This document shows positions 7,337 to 16,412 of a stretch of DNA of 64,000 nucleotides, piece after piece. Position numbers and translations under genes: made by a program. The number at the start of each line of letters is the position of its first letter. Position 1 is the first letter of the stretch. The stretch is from Paenibacillus silvestris (lineage in GTDB: Bacteria; Bacillota; Bacilli; Paenibacillales; NBRC-103111), in NCBI RefSeq assembly GCF_009882985.1, contig NZ_WTUZ01000022.1:248001-312000 (forward strand), in the 5' to 3' direction. The notes beneath the pieces were generated by a model, which saw only the letters and a list, made by a program, of their open reading frames with translations, did not search any database and was not told the origin of the DNA.

Positions 7337-8356
7337 ATGCAAATGAATAAAAACGGGATAAAGAGGGCGCTAATCCTAACGGTTGCTTTAGCTACGGCAG
7401 TTAGCTTAGCAGGATGCGGTAAGAAAGAAGCGGAAATTACCAATCCATCCAAACTTGGAGGAGAGGCAACAACAGCGCCTACGCCTTCAGCATCAACGGC
7501 TGCGACATCCAAAAAGACGGTATATCCGCTGAAAATTAAAGACGCAACGGGGCAAGAATTCACTTTTGACAAGGCGCCAGAGCGGATTGCCTCTGTTTCG
7601 CCTGCAGAAACGGAAGCTCTTTTTGCACTTGGATTGGATGCTAACATTGTCGGTGTATCCGATTTCGATGATTATCCGGAAGCAGCGAAGTCCAAGCCCA
7701 AATTAGGCAGTATCACAAAGCCCAACCAGGAAGCTTTGATCGCTACCAACTCGAATATTGTGTTTACAGGTGTCTCGATGAAAGCAGATACGGTTAAACA
7801 GCTGCGTGAATCGAATATCAATGTGTTTAAAGTGGAGCCCAAAACGCTGGATGATGCGATTGCGAACATTCAAACATATGGTTTAATAACAGATCATCAA
7901 GAACAAGCCGAGAAAATAGTTTCCAAGATGAAGGCAGACCGTCAGAAAGTTGTCAACGCCGTGAAAGACGTAAAGCAAGAAAATAAGAAAAAAGTATACA
8001 TAGAATTCAGCCCAGGCTGGACAGTCGGCAGTGGCGAATTCATGGATGAGCTAATCAAACTTTCGGGTGGTATTAATGTAGCTGGTGACGGCAAAGGTTG
8101 GTACCAAATCAGCGAAGAGAAAATCATCGCCCAGAACCCGGCTGTTATCTTATTTGCGAATGGTGTTATAGATAGCAAAAGCAAGAAATCGCTGGATGAA
8201 ATTATTCGTACGCGAAGCGGCTGGGATGCCATTGAAGCTGTTAAGAACAAACAGGTAATCGGTCTTGACCAGAACCTGCTGAGCCGCCCGGGACCGAGAT
8301 TGACTGATGGACTGCTGGAAATGGCGAAAGGCATATATCCTGAACTGGTGAAATAA
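7337..8356 (+). CDS. btuF: Cobalamin-binding lipoprotein of ABC importer
   Basis: The 339-residue substrate-binding lipoprotein has a signal peptide and lipobox (VSLAGC), a Ser/Thr/Ala linker to about residue 55, then a class III (BtuF/FhuD-type) binding domain beginning KDATGQEFTFDKAPERIASVSPAETEALFALG. It should deliver corrinoids to the permease encoded next. ATG 7337 is chosen because gagaggggt lies 6 nt upstream. The frame is open further back to 7262, but that part is the riboswitch terminator. FhuD-like siderophore binding is the main alternative. The riboswitch and adjoining cob genes make cobalamin far more likely. Confidence 0.9.
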   Translation: MQMNKNGIKRALILTVALATAVSLAGCGKKEAEITNPSKLGGEATTAPTPSASTAATSKKTVYPLKIKDATGQEFTFDKAPERIASVSPAETEALFALGLDANIVGVSDFDDYPEAAKSKPKLGSITKPNQEALIATNSNIVFTGVSMKADTVKQLRESNINVFKVEPKTLDDAIANIQTYGLITDHQEQAEKIVSKMKADRQKVVNAVKDVKQENKKKVYIEFSPGWTVGSGEFMDELIKLSGGINVAGDGKGWYQISEEKIIAQNPAVILFANGVIDSKSKKSLDEIIRTRSGWDAIEAVKNKQVIGLDQNLLSRPGPRLTDGLLEMAKGIYPELVK

Positions 8357-9394
8357 ATGAAAAAAAAACTTATGCTGTGGGGAGGAGTAGGAGTTATACT
8401 CCTTCTCCTTTCTATTTTGGCAAGTTTATCGCTGGGAACGGCCAATCTTCCAGTTCTCCAGATTGCGGGCATCCTGGGGAAGCATATTCCTTGGGTTGGC
8501 CACTACATTGACGTTACCTGGCAGCAGTCATCGGAGCAAATCATCAATAAGGTGCGTTTACCTCGCGTATTGCTTGGAATTCTCGTCGGGGCGTCTCTCT
8601 CCGTTGCTGGAGCTGCTTTCCAAGGGGTTCTGCGCAATCCGCTTGCAGACCCTTATGCGTTGGGAGTTTCTTCAGGCGCTTCGGTCGGGGCGGCGTTTTT
8701 AATTTATTTTGGGCTGCAAATGGCTTTGTTTGGGCAGTGGTCGATTCCGATTGTTGCCTTTGTGACGGGACTTATCTCCCTATTCCTCGTTCTTAAGCTG
8801 GCTCAGATCGATGGCAAGCTGAAGATGGAGACTCTTATTTTGTCCGGCGTTGTCATGCAGGCTTTTCTTGGCGCGATTGTTTCCTTTATGGTTTCAATCT
8901 CTAAGCAAGTCATCAATGAAATTGTATTTTGGTTAATGGGCAGCTTGGCGATGCGGGGCTGGCCGTACATAACGGTTATTTCACCTTATTTAGTCATAGG
9001 TTTAGTCGTACTGCTTAGCTACGCAAGATCATTGAACTTGCTTGCGCTAGGAGAGCGGCAGGCCTCCCATTTGGGAGTAAATGTAGAACGTACGAAGCTG
9101 ATTGTGCTAATTGTAGCTACTTTTATTACGGCAGCAGCGGTGTCTGTAGCAGGTGTTATCGGTTTCGTAGGACTTATCATTCCGCACTTAGTTCGTCTAA
9201 TCGTGGGTCCGGATTATCGTCTCATTATTCCTTTATCCGCCATCGGAGGCGGCATTTATGTCTTGTGGGCGGACACGCTCGCTCGCACTTTGCTAAGTCC
9301 GACAGAGATTCCGCTTGGTGTTATCACGGCGTTTTTGGGCGCGCCATTTTTTGCCTATTTGCTACATAAGGATAAGAAAACGTTAAGAGGTTGA
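8357..9394 (+). CDS. btuC: Cobalamin ABC transporter permease
   Basis: The 345-residue FecCD/BtuC-type permease has about ten membrane helices and the family signatures RLPRVLLGILVGASLSVAGA, GVSSGASVG and FVGLIIPHLVR followed by a Gly-rich loop, the site that contacts the ATPase. Its ATG directly follows the TAA of btuF with no gap, so translation is coupled. It forms the membrane channel of the corrinoid importer with btuF and btuD. Length and motifs are complete. Confidence 0.92.
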   Translation: MKKKLMLWGGVGVILLLLSILASLSLGTANLPVLQIAGILGKHIPWVGHYIDVTWQQSSEQIINKVRLPRVLLGILVGASLSVAGAAFQGVLRNPLADPYALGVSSGASVGAAFLIYFGLQMALFGQWSIPIVAFVTGLISLFLVLKLAQIDGKLKMETLILSGVVMQAFLGAIVSFMVSISKQVINEIVFWLMGSLAMRGWPYITVISPYLVIGLVVLLSYARSLNLLALGERQASHLGVNVERTKLIVLIVATFITAAAVSVAGVIGFVGLIIPHLVRLIVGPDYRLIIPLSAIGGGIYVLWADTLARTLLSPTEIPLGVITAFLGAPFFAYLLHKDKKTLRG

Positions 9395-9399
9395 AAAAG

Positions 9400-10176
9400 A
9401 TGATTAAAGTGGAGCAGCTTTCCCAAAACTTTCATGAACGGTCGGTCCTTGAAAATATTAGCTTTGAGGTCAAACACGGCGAGTTTTTTGGTATTATTGG
9501 GCCAAATGGCAGCGGGAAATCGACGTTACTTCGCCTTCTTTCCGGGATTGATCCGGTTAAAAAAGGTTCAGTAGAGCTGGAGGGTCGTCCAACATCCGCC
9601 TATTCACGAAAGGAACTAGCCAGATGGCTGGCGGTTTTGCAGCAAGATGCACTGCCACCCGTTGGTTTTACGATTCGTGAAGTCGTGGAAATGGGCCGTT
9701 ATCCCTTTCAGAACTGGCTTGGGGAGGATATAGCGGAAGCGGAGCAATTAATTGAAGCTATTATTCGGAAGCTGCATCTGGAACCGCTTGTTGAACGAAC
9801 GATTGAGCGTCTCAGCGGCGGAGAGAGGCAGCGGGTAGCTCTTGCCAAAGTCATGGCCCAGCAACCGCGCTTACTCATGCTAGATGAGCCTACAACTTTT
9901 TTGGATATTGGATATCAAGTGCAGATGATGGATTACATTCGGGAATGGCAGCGTGAGTCGCAGTTAACCGTTGTAGCCGTTCTGCATGACTTGAATTTGG
10001 CCGCGCAATACTGCACACGGCTGATGGTGATACATAACGGAGAGTTGGCAGCGATAGGAACGCCTGATGAGATCATCACAAGCAAGTTAATTACAGAGGT
10101 CTATGGAACAGAACCCATTGTTCTGCAGCACCCTGCGAACCAAGCACCACAGATTTTATTGCAACCAGGAAAATAA
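9400..10176 (+). CDS. btuD: Cobalamin ABC transporter ATPase
   Basis: The 258-residue ABC ATPase shows Walker A GPNGSGKST near residue 38, the Q-loop (LQQD), signature LSGGERQ near 143, Walker B LLMLDEPT near 163 and the H-loop His in VLHDLN. It powers the BtuC permease. ATG 9400 has aagagg at 9385-9390 upstream. A TTG at 9391 overlaps the btuC stop and is less likely. It is the FecE/BtuD type, and the substrate assignment relies on the operon. Confidence 0.92.
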   Translation: MIKVEQLSQNFHERSVLENISFEVKHGEFFGIIGPNGSGKSTLLRLLSGIDPVKKGSVELEGRPTSAYSRKELARWLAVLQQDALPPVGFTIREVVEMGRYPFQNWLGEDIAEAEQLIEAIIRKLHLEPLVERTIERLSGGERQRVALAKVMAQQPRLLMLDEPTTFLDIGYQVQMMDYIREWQRESQLTVVAVLHDLNLAAQYCTRLMVIHNGELAAIGTPDEIITSKLITEVYGTEPIVLQHPANQAPQILLQPGK

Positions 10177-10202
10177 TCAACTTGGTAACGGAGGAATGGA
10201 AG

Positions 10203-11282
10203 ATGAGTAATTTGCAGGAGATTATCGGGGCCATCGCACCTATTCATGCAGATGTGGTAGAACAAGCGAATGATCACTTGAATCAATTGACTAAACCGCA
10301 GGGAAGCCTAGGCAAATTAGAAGATATTGCGCGGCAAGTCGCTGGGATCACCGGCGAAGTGAAGCCACTTTTTGATAAAAAAGCGGTTATCGTCATGGCT
10401 GGCGATCATGGTGTTTGTGAGGAAGGTATCAGCGCTTTCCCGGCGGAAGTTACGCCGCAGATGGTGCTGAACTTCCTTCATGGCGGAGCAGCGGTTAATG
10501 TGCTTGCCAGACATGCCGGTGCAGACGTTGTTTGCGTTGACATGGGGGTTAACGCGGATCTGGAGCATCCGAACTTGGTTTCACGCAAGGTGAGAAAAGG
10601 TTCACGCAACATGGCGCGTGAAGCCGCACTAACGTTGGAAGAAACCATACAAGCGATTGAGGCAGGTGTCGAGCTAGTGGATGACCTAGCGCTGAAGGGC
10701 TATCAGCTTTTCGCAACCGGCGAAATGGGGATCGGCAACACTACGGCTAGTGCAGCGATTCTATGCGCTCTGGCTGACGTAGATGCTGAGATATCCGTTG
10801 GCCGCGGCACGGGCATTGATGATGCGAAATGGCTGCATAAGCGGACTGTAGTCAACAAGGCGCTCCACGTGAACGGGCTTCGCCCGGCTAAGGACGACGC
10901 CATTCGCACAAGCGGAGACTTCGCGCTTGAGGTGCTCAGCAAAGTTGGCGGATTGGAGATCGCCGGATTGGTTGGCGTGATTCTGGGCGCAGCGAAGAAT
11001 CGCTGCCCGGTTGTCGTCGACGGCTACATCTCGTCGGCGGCAGCGCTCGTGGCGAGCCGATTAGCTCCGCTAAGCGCGTCTTACATGCTCGCCTCGCACT
11101 TATCTCAAGAGCAGGGACATGCGAAGATGCTCGAGGCGGTCGGCCTCTCTGCGATGCTGCAGATGGATATGCGCCTAGGCGAAGGAACAGGCGCGGTGCT
11201 TGTCTTTAACTTGATCGAAGCTGCAGGCAAGATCATGAGAGAGATGGCGACATTCGAAAGCGCAGGCGTGTCGCGGGAGTAG
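10203..11282 (+). CDS. cobT: Nicotinate-nucleotide--dimethylbenzimidazole phosphoribosyltransferase
   Basis: CobT makes alpha-ribazole phosphate from nicotinate mononucleotide and the lower-ligand base, the first step of nucleotide-loop assembly. The 359-residue product has the family landmarks LTKPQGSLGKLEDIA near residue 30, AGDHGV near 67, GEMGIGNTTASAA near 175 and the C-terminal MRLGEGTGA with its catalytic Glu. ATG 10203 follows ggagg by 9 nt. The frame is open to TTG 10182, but that would place the ribosome site inside the gene. The 3' part (from about 10860) is clearly more GC-rich than the 5' part. Confidence 0.94.
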   Translation: MSNLQEIIGAIAPIHADVVEQANDHLNQLTKPQGSLGKLEDIARQVAGITGEVKPLFDKKAVIVMAGDHGVCEEGISAFPAEVTPQMVLNFLHGGAAVNVLARHAGADVVCVDMGVNADLEHPNLVSRKVRKGSRNMAREAALTLEETIQAIEAGVELVDDLALKGYQLFATGEMGIGNTTASAAILCALADVDAEISVGRGTGIDDAKWLHKRTVVNKALHVNGLRPAKDDAIRTSGDFALEVLSKVGGLEIAGLVGVILGAAKNRCPVVVDGYISSAAALVASRLAPLSASYMLASHLSQEQGHAKMLEAVGLSAMLQMDMRLGEGTGAVLVFNLIEAAGKIMREMATFESAGVSRE

Positions 11283-11309
11283 ACAGCATAAGAAGGAGGC
11301 GAAGGCGCC

Positions 11310-11885
11310 ATGGCGGTTCTAGTAACAGGCGGCGCGCGCAGCGGCAAGAGCTCTTTCGCTGAGAAGCTCGCGATGCATGGCAGCGAGCACGGGATCTATA
11401 TCGCGACCTCCCACATCTACGATGAGGAAATGAGGGAGCGGGTTCGTCTGCACCAGCAGACGAGGCTCAGCTCGGGGTATCCATGGGATACCCGTGAGGA
11501 GCCGTATCGGCTGTGCGAGCTCTTGAAGCAGCTAAGCGAGAGCGGCGAGGAGGCGGTCGTATTGGTCGATTGCTTGACACTTTGGCTAAGCAACTGGCTG
11601 CTTCAGTTTGAGGGTGAGCAGGATGCTTCCACTTTGGTGATGAAGCAAGTTGACCAGCTGGTGAATACGGTGTCGGATTACCGTGGACAGCTCATTTTGG
11701 TTACGAATGAAGTCGGCGACGGCATTGTGCCGGAATACCCGCTGGGCCGCAGCTTCCGCGATTTGGCTGGAAGAATGAATCAGCGGTTGGCAGAGGTGTG
11801 TGAGCAGGTATTCCTGGTTACGGTCGGGATACCTGTTGAGCTGAAGAGTATGGCCTACCGGCTGGATGGAAGCAAGCAGCCTTAA
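11310..11885 (+). CDS. cobU: Adenosylcobinamide kinase / adenosylcobinamide-phosphate guanylyltransferase
   Basis: CobU phosphorylates adenosylcobinamide and then converts it to GDP-cobinamide. The 191-residue protein begins MAVLVTGGARSGKSSFAEKLA, with the P-loop GGARSGKS, and has VDCLTLWLSNWL near residue 90 and VTNEVGDGIVPEYPLGRSFRDLAG near 130, all family hallmarks. The His of the nucleotidylated active site (in ATSHIYDEEM) is present near residue 33. Ribosome site agaaggagg precedes ATG 11310. It sits between cobT and cbiB, as in many Firmicute salvage operons. Confidence 0.93.
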   Translation: MAVLVTGGARSGKSSFAEKLAMHGSEHGIYIATSHIYDEEMRERVRLHQQTRLSSGYPWDTREEPYRLCELLKQLSESGEEAVVLVDCLTLWLSNWLLQFEGEQDASTLVMKQVDQLVNTVSDYRGQLILVTNEVGDGIVPEYPLGRSFRDLAGRMNQRLAEVCEQVFLVTVGIPVELKSMAYRLDGSKQP

Positions 11886-11916
11886 GAGCATGGAATGAAC
11901 GGTGCGGTGATAGGTT

Positions 11917-12891
11917 ATGTGGATTTATTCCTGGCAGGAGATCGTCATTATGACGGCTGCTGCCATTGTACTAGATTGGCTCATTGGCGATCCCAGATGG
12001 CCGACACATCCCGTTATCCTTATTGGGCGTTGGATACGCTGGATGGAAGGCTTGCTGCGCAAAAAAAGCTACATGCCTATGCGTGAAAAGTTAAACGGAG
12101 TTCTGCTTACAACTACTACTATAATAATCAGCAGCGGGAGCGTGTTCATTCTTATTCTAGCGGCACGCTCGATTAATGAATGGCTTGGCTATGCCGTCTG
12201 CACATGGTTGATATCGACGACGATTGCAGTGAAAGGGCTAAAAGATGCCGCGTATCTTGTGTACAATCCGCTGCGCAAAGGCGAACTTGCCGACGCTCGC
12301 AAGTATACGGGCTACATCGTCGGCCGCGATACGGAATCGCTCGACGAAGAAGAGCTAACGCGCGCGGTTGTAGAGACCGTGGCGGAGAATATTGTCGACG
12401 CGGTGATCTCTCCGCTCTTTTATGCGCTGCTCGGCGGAGCGCCGCTGGCTATGCTGTACCGGGCATCGAATACGCTGGATTCGATGGTCGGCTACCGAAA
12501 TGACCGTTACCGTCATTTCGGCTGGGCGTCGGCCCGCTGGGACGACGCCATGAACTGGATCCCGGCCCGGCTGACCGGCCTCCTGCTGATCCTCGTCGCC
12601 CTGCTGCAGCCGGGCCTCTCGGCGAAGCGCGCAGCGGCGGCGATACGCCGCTTCGCACATCTGCACCCCAGCCCGAATAGCGGAATTCCGGAGTCGGCGG
12701 TCGCCGGGGCACTCGGAATTGAGCTTGGCGGGCTGAACATCTACGGCGGCGTCCGGAGCGAGCGCGCCCGCCTGGGCTGGCCGCTGCGTCCGCGGACGCA
12801 GCAAGATATCGTGTACGCCGTGAGAATGCTCTACGGCGTCAGCTTTGTAGTGATGGGAGGATTGCTGTGCATACTGCTCGTATTGTTCTAG
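11917..12891 (+). CDS. cbiB: Adenosylcobinamide-phosphate synthase (CbiB/CobD type)
   Basis: This membrane enzyme attaches aminopropanol phosphate to adenosylcobyric acid. The 324-residue protein has LDWLIGDPRWPTHPVILIGRWI near residues 18-40 and YRASNTLDSMVGYRNDRYRHFGWASARWDD near 185-215, both typical. ATG 11917 fits the usual N-terminus, but ATG 11950 has the better ribosome site (caggag), so the start is uncertain by 11 codons. From about 12440 to 12800 the gene is markedly GC-rich compared with its surroundings. It overlaps cobS by 25 nt. Confidence 0.92.
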   Translation: MWIYSWQEIVIMTAAAIVLDWLIGDPRWPTHPVILIGRWIRWMEGLLRKKSYMPMREKLNGVLLTTTTIIISSGSVFILILAARSINEWLGYAVCTWLISTTIAVKGLKDAAYLVYNPLRKGELADARKYTGYIVGRDTESLDEEELTRAVVETVAENIVDAVISPLFYALLGGAPLAMLYRASNTLDSMVGYRNDRYRHFGWASARWDDAMNWIPARLTGLLLILVALLQPGLSAKRAAAAIRRFAHLHPSPNSGIPESAVAGALGIELGGLNIYGGVRSERARLGWPLRPRTQQDIVYAVRMLYGVSFVVMGGLLCILLVLF

Positions 12892-13697
12892 ACTGGCTGC
12901 GTGCTTGCATCGCAGCCTTTCAATTTCTAACGCGTTTGCCGATTCCTGTGCAAATTACCTATACAGACCTTGTCTTCCGGCGCAGCGTGATTTTCTATCC
13001 GTTAGCCGGCGGTGTGATAGGTCTCTTGTTGCTCCTGGCGAGTGAAGGGCTGGGTCTGATCCTGCCCCCACTCCCAGCAGCTGTGCTGCTTCTGGGACTT
13101 TGGGTCGTCTTAACAGGCGGACTGCATCTGGATGGGTTAATGGATACCGCGGATGGTATCCTCAGTCATAGACCGCGCGAGCAAATGCTTGAAATCATGA
13201 AGGACAGCCGTGTTGGAGCTATGGGTGTCATTGTTGCCGTCCTTCATCTGCTCCTCAAGTTCGCGCTTCTCTATACGCTGCTGGAGTCCAATCAGTGGGA
13301 TGGAGCCACCGGAAGTATGGGGTATTTGTTGCTGGCAATTGTTCCTATTTGGAGCCGGTGGTTTATGGCAGCGGCTATTCAGGGGTGGCCTTATGCACGA
13401 AAAGAGTCGGGTTTGGGCAGTTTTTTTCAAGGGATAACAAAGTGGCATGTTGGTATTTCTTTATTAGTAGCTCTGTTTACAACTACTATATTTGTTAAGT
13501 GTATCGATTCAACTTTTGACACAGCGATTTGGCCTATTCCTATCTACTTTGCCTGCGCCACATGTATGGCAGGATGGTTAATTGCGAGCTATATAGGCCG
13601 TAAATTAGGAGGACTAACAGGAGATACCTATGGTGCTTTGAACGAGCTGCTTGAAGCGGTTCTCCTGCTTGGCGTCGTTATTTGTGCAACACCATAA
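12867..13697 (+). CDS. cobS: Adenosylcobinamide-GDP ribazoletransferase (cobalamin synthase)
   Basis: CobS joins adenosylcobinamide-GDP with alpha-ribazole (phosphate) at the membrane. The 276-residue polytopic protein has the conserved FLTRLPIP near residue 20, RSVIFYPLAGGVIG, TGGLHLDGLMDTADG near residues 80-95 with the metal-binding acidic residues, and KDSRVGAMG near 110, plus GGLTGDTYGALNEL at the C-terminus. The start is GTG 12867, with gggagg 6 nt upstream inside the end of cbiB, so the two are translationally coupled. Confidence 0.93.
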   Translation: MHTARIVLDWLRACIAAFQFLTRLPIPVQITYTDLVFRRSVIFYPLAGGVIGLLLLLASEGLGLILPPLPAAVLLLGLWVVLTGGLHLDGLMDTADGILSHRPREQMLEIMKDSRVGAMGVIVAVLHLLLKFALLYTLLESNQWDGATGSMGYLLLAIVPIWSRWFMAAAIQGWPYARKESGLGSFFQGITKWHVGISLLVALFTTTIFVKCIDSTFDTAIWPIPIYFACATCMAGWLIASYIGRKLGGLTGDTYGALNELLEAVLLLGVVICATP

Positions 13698-13714
13698 AGG
13701 AAGGAGTGACATTC

Positions 13715-14821
13715 ATGTTAGAACGCTACGGACACGGAGGGGATCTCTGGACGGCTGAAGAAACGTTTGGCCGGCCTAGAGATCAATTTCTCGATTTTAG
13801 CTCAAATATGAATCCGCTCGGTCCACCTCCCGTTGTAAACCAATTATTGAGGGACGCATGGCAGGATATCGTGAAGTATCCAGATCCTGCTGTCCGTGAA
13901 TTGCGTTACAAGCTGGCTCAGAAGTACGAAGTTGGGGTGGAGAGTATTCTGGTCGGTAATGGGGCGGCAGAGCTGATTGATTTGACAGCGAGAGTGTTGA
14001 GGCCTTCAGTAACGGGGCTTGCGAGGCCGTCCTTTAGTGAGTATGAGGAAGCGATCCACAAAACAGGGGGCAGGATTTATAATATCCCGTTGAGGCCTTC
14101 TCATCAGTTTGAGCTGCAGCAGCAGGATGTGGAAGCCGCAATTTCGGCTGTGGATCTCTTTTTCCTAGGCCATCCCAATAATCCGACAGGTCGGTTGTTG
14201 CCACGCAACATCGTAGATAGTCTCCTAGAGAGTGGTCGCAGCTGTGTGCTTGATGAGGCCTTCATGGACTTTGTTCCAAATGAGCAGGAACACTCGCTGC
14301 TTAAGCTGGCTTCTACGAGCCGGAAGCTCATCGTTATTCGTTCGATGACGAAATTTTATTCGATACCGGGGATTCGGCTAGGGTTCATGGTGGCACATCC
14401 GGATTTGATTCGGGAAATTAGGAATCAGCAAGTACAGTGGAGCGTTAATTATTTGGCTCAGCGCATCGGTGCGGCTGTCTTGGAGGATGAAGAATTTGAG
14501 AGGGCGAGCCGTCAGTGGCTGCAGGATGAGAAGGTGTGGCTGACTGATCAGCTGCAGCAATTGGGCTTAGATGTAGTGCCTACGGAAGTGAACTTTGTTT
14601 TGTTCTCTTTTCCTGCAGTACTAGGCTTAACTGTGAAACAGGCTCAAAAGCATATGGGGCAAATGGGCATATTGATTAGAGATGCCTCGCTTTTTGAAGG
14701 CTTGAACGAACAATATGGCCGAGTCGCTATTCGGCTTCGCGAGGATAATGAGCGCTTAATTGAAGGGCTCCGTCAGACCATAGAAGTTTTGGCACAGAAT
14801 CGAGGTCTATCTCATGACTAA
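13715..14821 (+). CDS. cobD: L-threonine-O-3-phosphate decarboxylase
   Basis: This PLP enzyme supplies (R)-1-amino-2-propanol phosphate, the linker used by CbiB. The 368-residue protein starts LERYGHGGDLW, then DFSSNMNPLGPP near residue 28, HPNNPTGRLLPR near 155, and the PLP-lysine motif RSMTKFYSIPGIRLGF near 210. ATG 13715 is chosen because aaggaaggag lies 8-9 nt upstream. It resembles histidinol-phosphate aminotransferase (HisC), but the GGDLW start and the cob context favour CobD. It overlaps cbiP by 8 nt. A threonine kinase for the substrate is not seen in the window. Confidence 0.88.
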   Translation: MLERYGHGGDLWTAEETFGRPRDQFLDFSSNMNPLGPPPVVNQLLRDAWQDIVKYPDPAVRELRYKLAQKYEVGVESILVGNGAAELIDLTARVLRPSVTGLARPSFSEYEEAIHKTGGRIYNIPLRPSHQFELQQQDVEAAISAVDLFFLGHPNNPTGRLLPRNIVDSLLESGRSCVLDEAFMDFVPNEQEHSLLKLASTSRKLIVIRSMTKFYSIPGIRLGFMVAHPDLIREIRNQQVQWSVNYLAQRIGAAVLEDEEFERASRQWLQDEKVWLTDQLQQLGLDVVPTEVNFVLFSFPAVLGLTVKQAQKHMGQMGILIRDASLFEGLNEQYGRVAIRLREDNERLIEGLRQTIEVLAQNRGLSHD

Positions 14822-16412
14822 AGCAGTAACGTTAATGGTTCAAGGCACAGCTTCGGATGTTGGCAAAAGCATTCTAACGGCGGCGCTATGCCGTATTCTT
14901 GTTCAGGATGGTTGGCAGACAGCCCCTTTCAAATCGCAAAATATGTCGCTCAATTCTTACGTTACCTTTGACGGAAAAGAAATTGGAAGAGCGCAGGGCG
15001 TTCAGGCGGATGCCTGCCGTATTTTAGCAACTACGGATATGAACCCTATTCTGCTTAAGCCGAAGCAGGACATGGTCGCTCAGGTGATTGTGCACGGTAA
15101 GCCTTACTCTGATTTAGATGCTAGGACCTATCGGGAATCGTACTTGCCGAAGGCGGAAGCGATTGTCAAAGACGCCTTAGGGCGGCTGCGCGACGAATAT
15201 GAGATTGTGGTGCTGGAGGGAGCAGGGAGTCCTGCTGAAGTGAATCTGAAGGATCGCGACATCGTCAACATGCGTTTAGCCGGATGGGCCGATGCGCCCG
15301 TGCTTCTCGTCGCTGATATTGATCGGGGGGGTGTCTTTGCATCCATTGTAGGGACACTGGAGATTTTGACGCCGGAAGAACGAGATCGTGTGAAGGGCTT
15401 TATTATTAATAAGTTTCGTGGTGATGTCACTTTGCTGAAACCAGGATTGGATTGGCTGGAGGAGAAGACAGGGAAGCCTGTGTTAGGGGTTATCCCGTAT
15501 TTGCCGCAGTTAGGTATTGAGGATGAAGATTCGGCTTCACTGGATTCCAAACGGATGCTGAAGAGAGCCCAAAGCGCGCCTGAGAAGTCAAAGGAGCAAC
15601 TGGATGTTGCGGTAATTCGCTTGCCTCGTCTTTCTAATTTCACGGATTTCGATCCGCTTCAGGAAGAAAAGGATGTTCATTTCAGATACATCACCCATCT
15701 CTCCGATTGGGGAGAGCCCGATGTCGTCTTGCTCCCAGGAAGCAAGAATACGATGGATGATCTGAGGCACTTAATCGAGTCCGGCCTGGCGGCGCGAATC
15801 CAAGCATTTGCACAATCTGAGAATGGATGGGTCGTGGGCATTTGTGCGGGGTATCAGATGCTTGGGGTTAGACTGCTTGATCCACACGGTTATGAATCCG
15901 ATCACCCTGAACTGGATGGCATTGGGCTTTTACCGACAGAAACCGTGTTTACACCTGACAAACGTACGGTTCAAGTGCAGGGAAGCTCTTCACTTTTTGC
16001 CGATGAGGCGGGCGGGATATTTGCAATTGATGGGTATGAAATACATATGGGTAGGACACGGTTTTTGGAGGATGCTGTCATGCCTTTTCAAATTAAAGCG
16101 TATACCAATGATGAGGCATTCGCCTTGCATGATGAGCTGCACGGAGACGGGGCAGCCGTGAATCAGGGACGTGTTTGGGGTACTTATGTGCATGGGATTT
16201 TGCATAATGATGATTTCCGGAGAGCTTGGTTAAACCGCATTCGAAAAATGAAAGGGTTCACGCCTGTTGATGGGGGCTTACGCTTCAAAGAACGCAGAGA
16301 AGCTGCGTTTGATAGGCTGGCTGACCATGTTAGAAGTCACTTGGATATGCAGCGCGTTTATGAGATGATGAAGGTATCACAGCCTTGTCAAAAGGAGGAC
16401 GTCAAAGAATGA
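14814..16412 (+). CDS. cbiP: Adenosylcobyric acid synthase (glutamine-hydrolysing)
   Basis: CbiP/CobQ amidates four side chains of adenosylcobyrinic acid a,c-diamide. The 532-residue protein has an N-terminal ATP-binding domain (MVQGTASDVGKSIL near residue 8, FKSQNMSLNSYVT near 43) and a C-terminal class I glutamine amidotransferase domain with the nucleophile Cys344 in GICAGYQML and a late His (GTYVHGILHND). Its presence means the cell can enter the pathway from cobyrinic diamide. Because no ring-synthesis genes are here, the precursor must come from another locus or from outside. Confidence 0.94.
   Translation: MTKAVTLMVQGTASDVGKSILTAALCRILVQDGWQTAPFKSQNMSLNSYVTFDGKEIGRAQGVQADACRILATTDMNPILLKPKQDMVAQVIVHGKPYSDLDARTYRESYLPKAEAIVKDALGRLRDEYEIVVLEGAGSPAEVNLKDRDIVNMRLAGWADAPVLLVADIDRGGVFASIVGTLEILTPEERDRVKGFIINKFRGDVTLLKPGLDWLEEKTGKPVLGVIPYLPQLGIEDEDSASLDSKRMLKRAQSAPEKSKEQLDVAVIRLPRLSNFTDFDPLQEEKDVHFRYITHLSDWGEPDVVLLPGSKNTMDDLRHLIESGLAARIQAFAQSENGWVVGICAGYQMLGVRLLDPHGYESDHPELDGIGLLPTETVFTPDKRTVQVQGSSSLFADEAGGIFAIDGYEIHMGRTRFLEDAVMPFQIKAYTNDEAFALHDELHGDGAAVNQGRVWGTYVHGILHNDDFRRAWLNRIRKMKGFTPVDGGLRFKERREAAFDRLADHVRSHLDMQRVYEMMKVSQPCQKEDVKE

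Noticed and set aside
12355..12804. Several long open frames on the minus strand inside cbiB
   Set aside because: They are by-products of the GC-rich stretch of cbiB. They are rich in Arg, Pro and Ala, lack ribosome sites and lie opposite a canonical gene.
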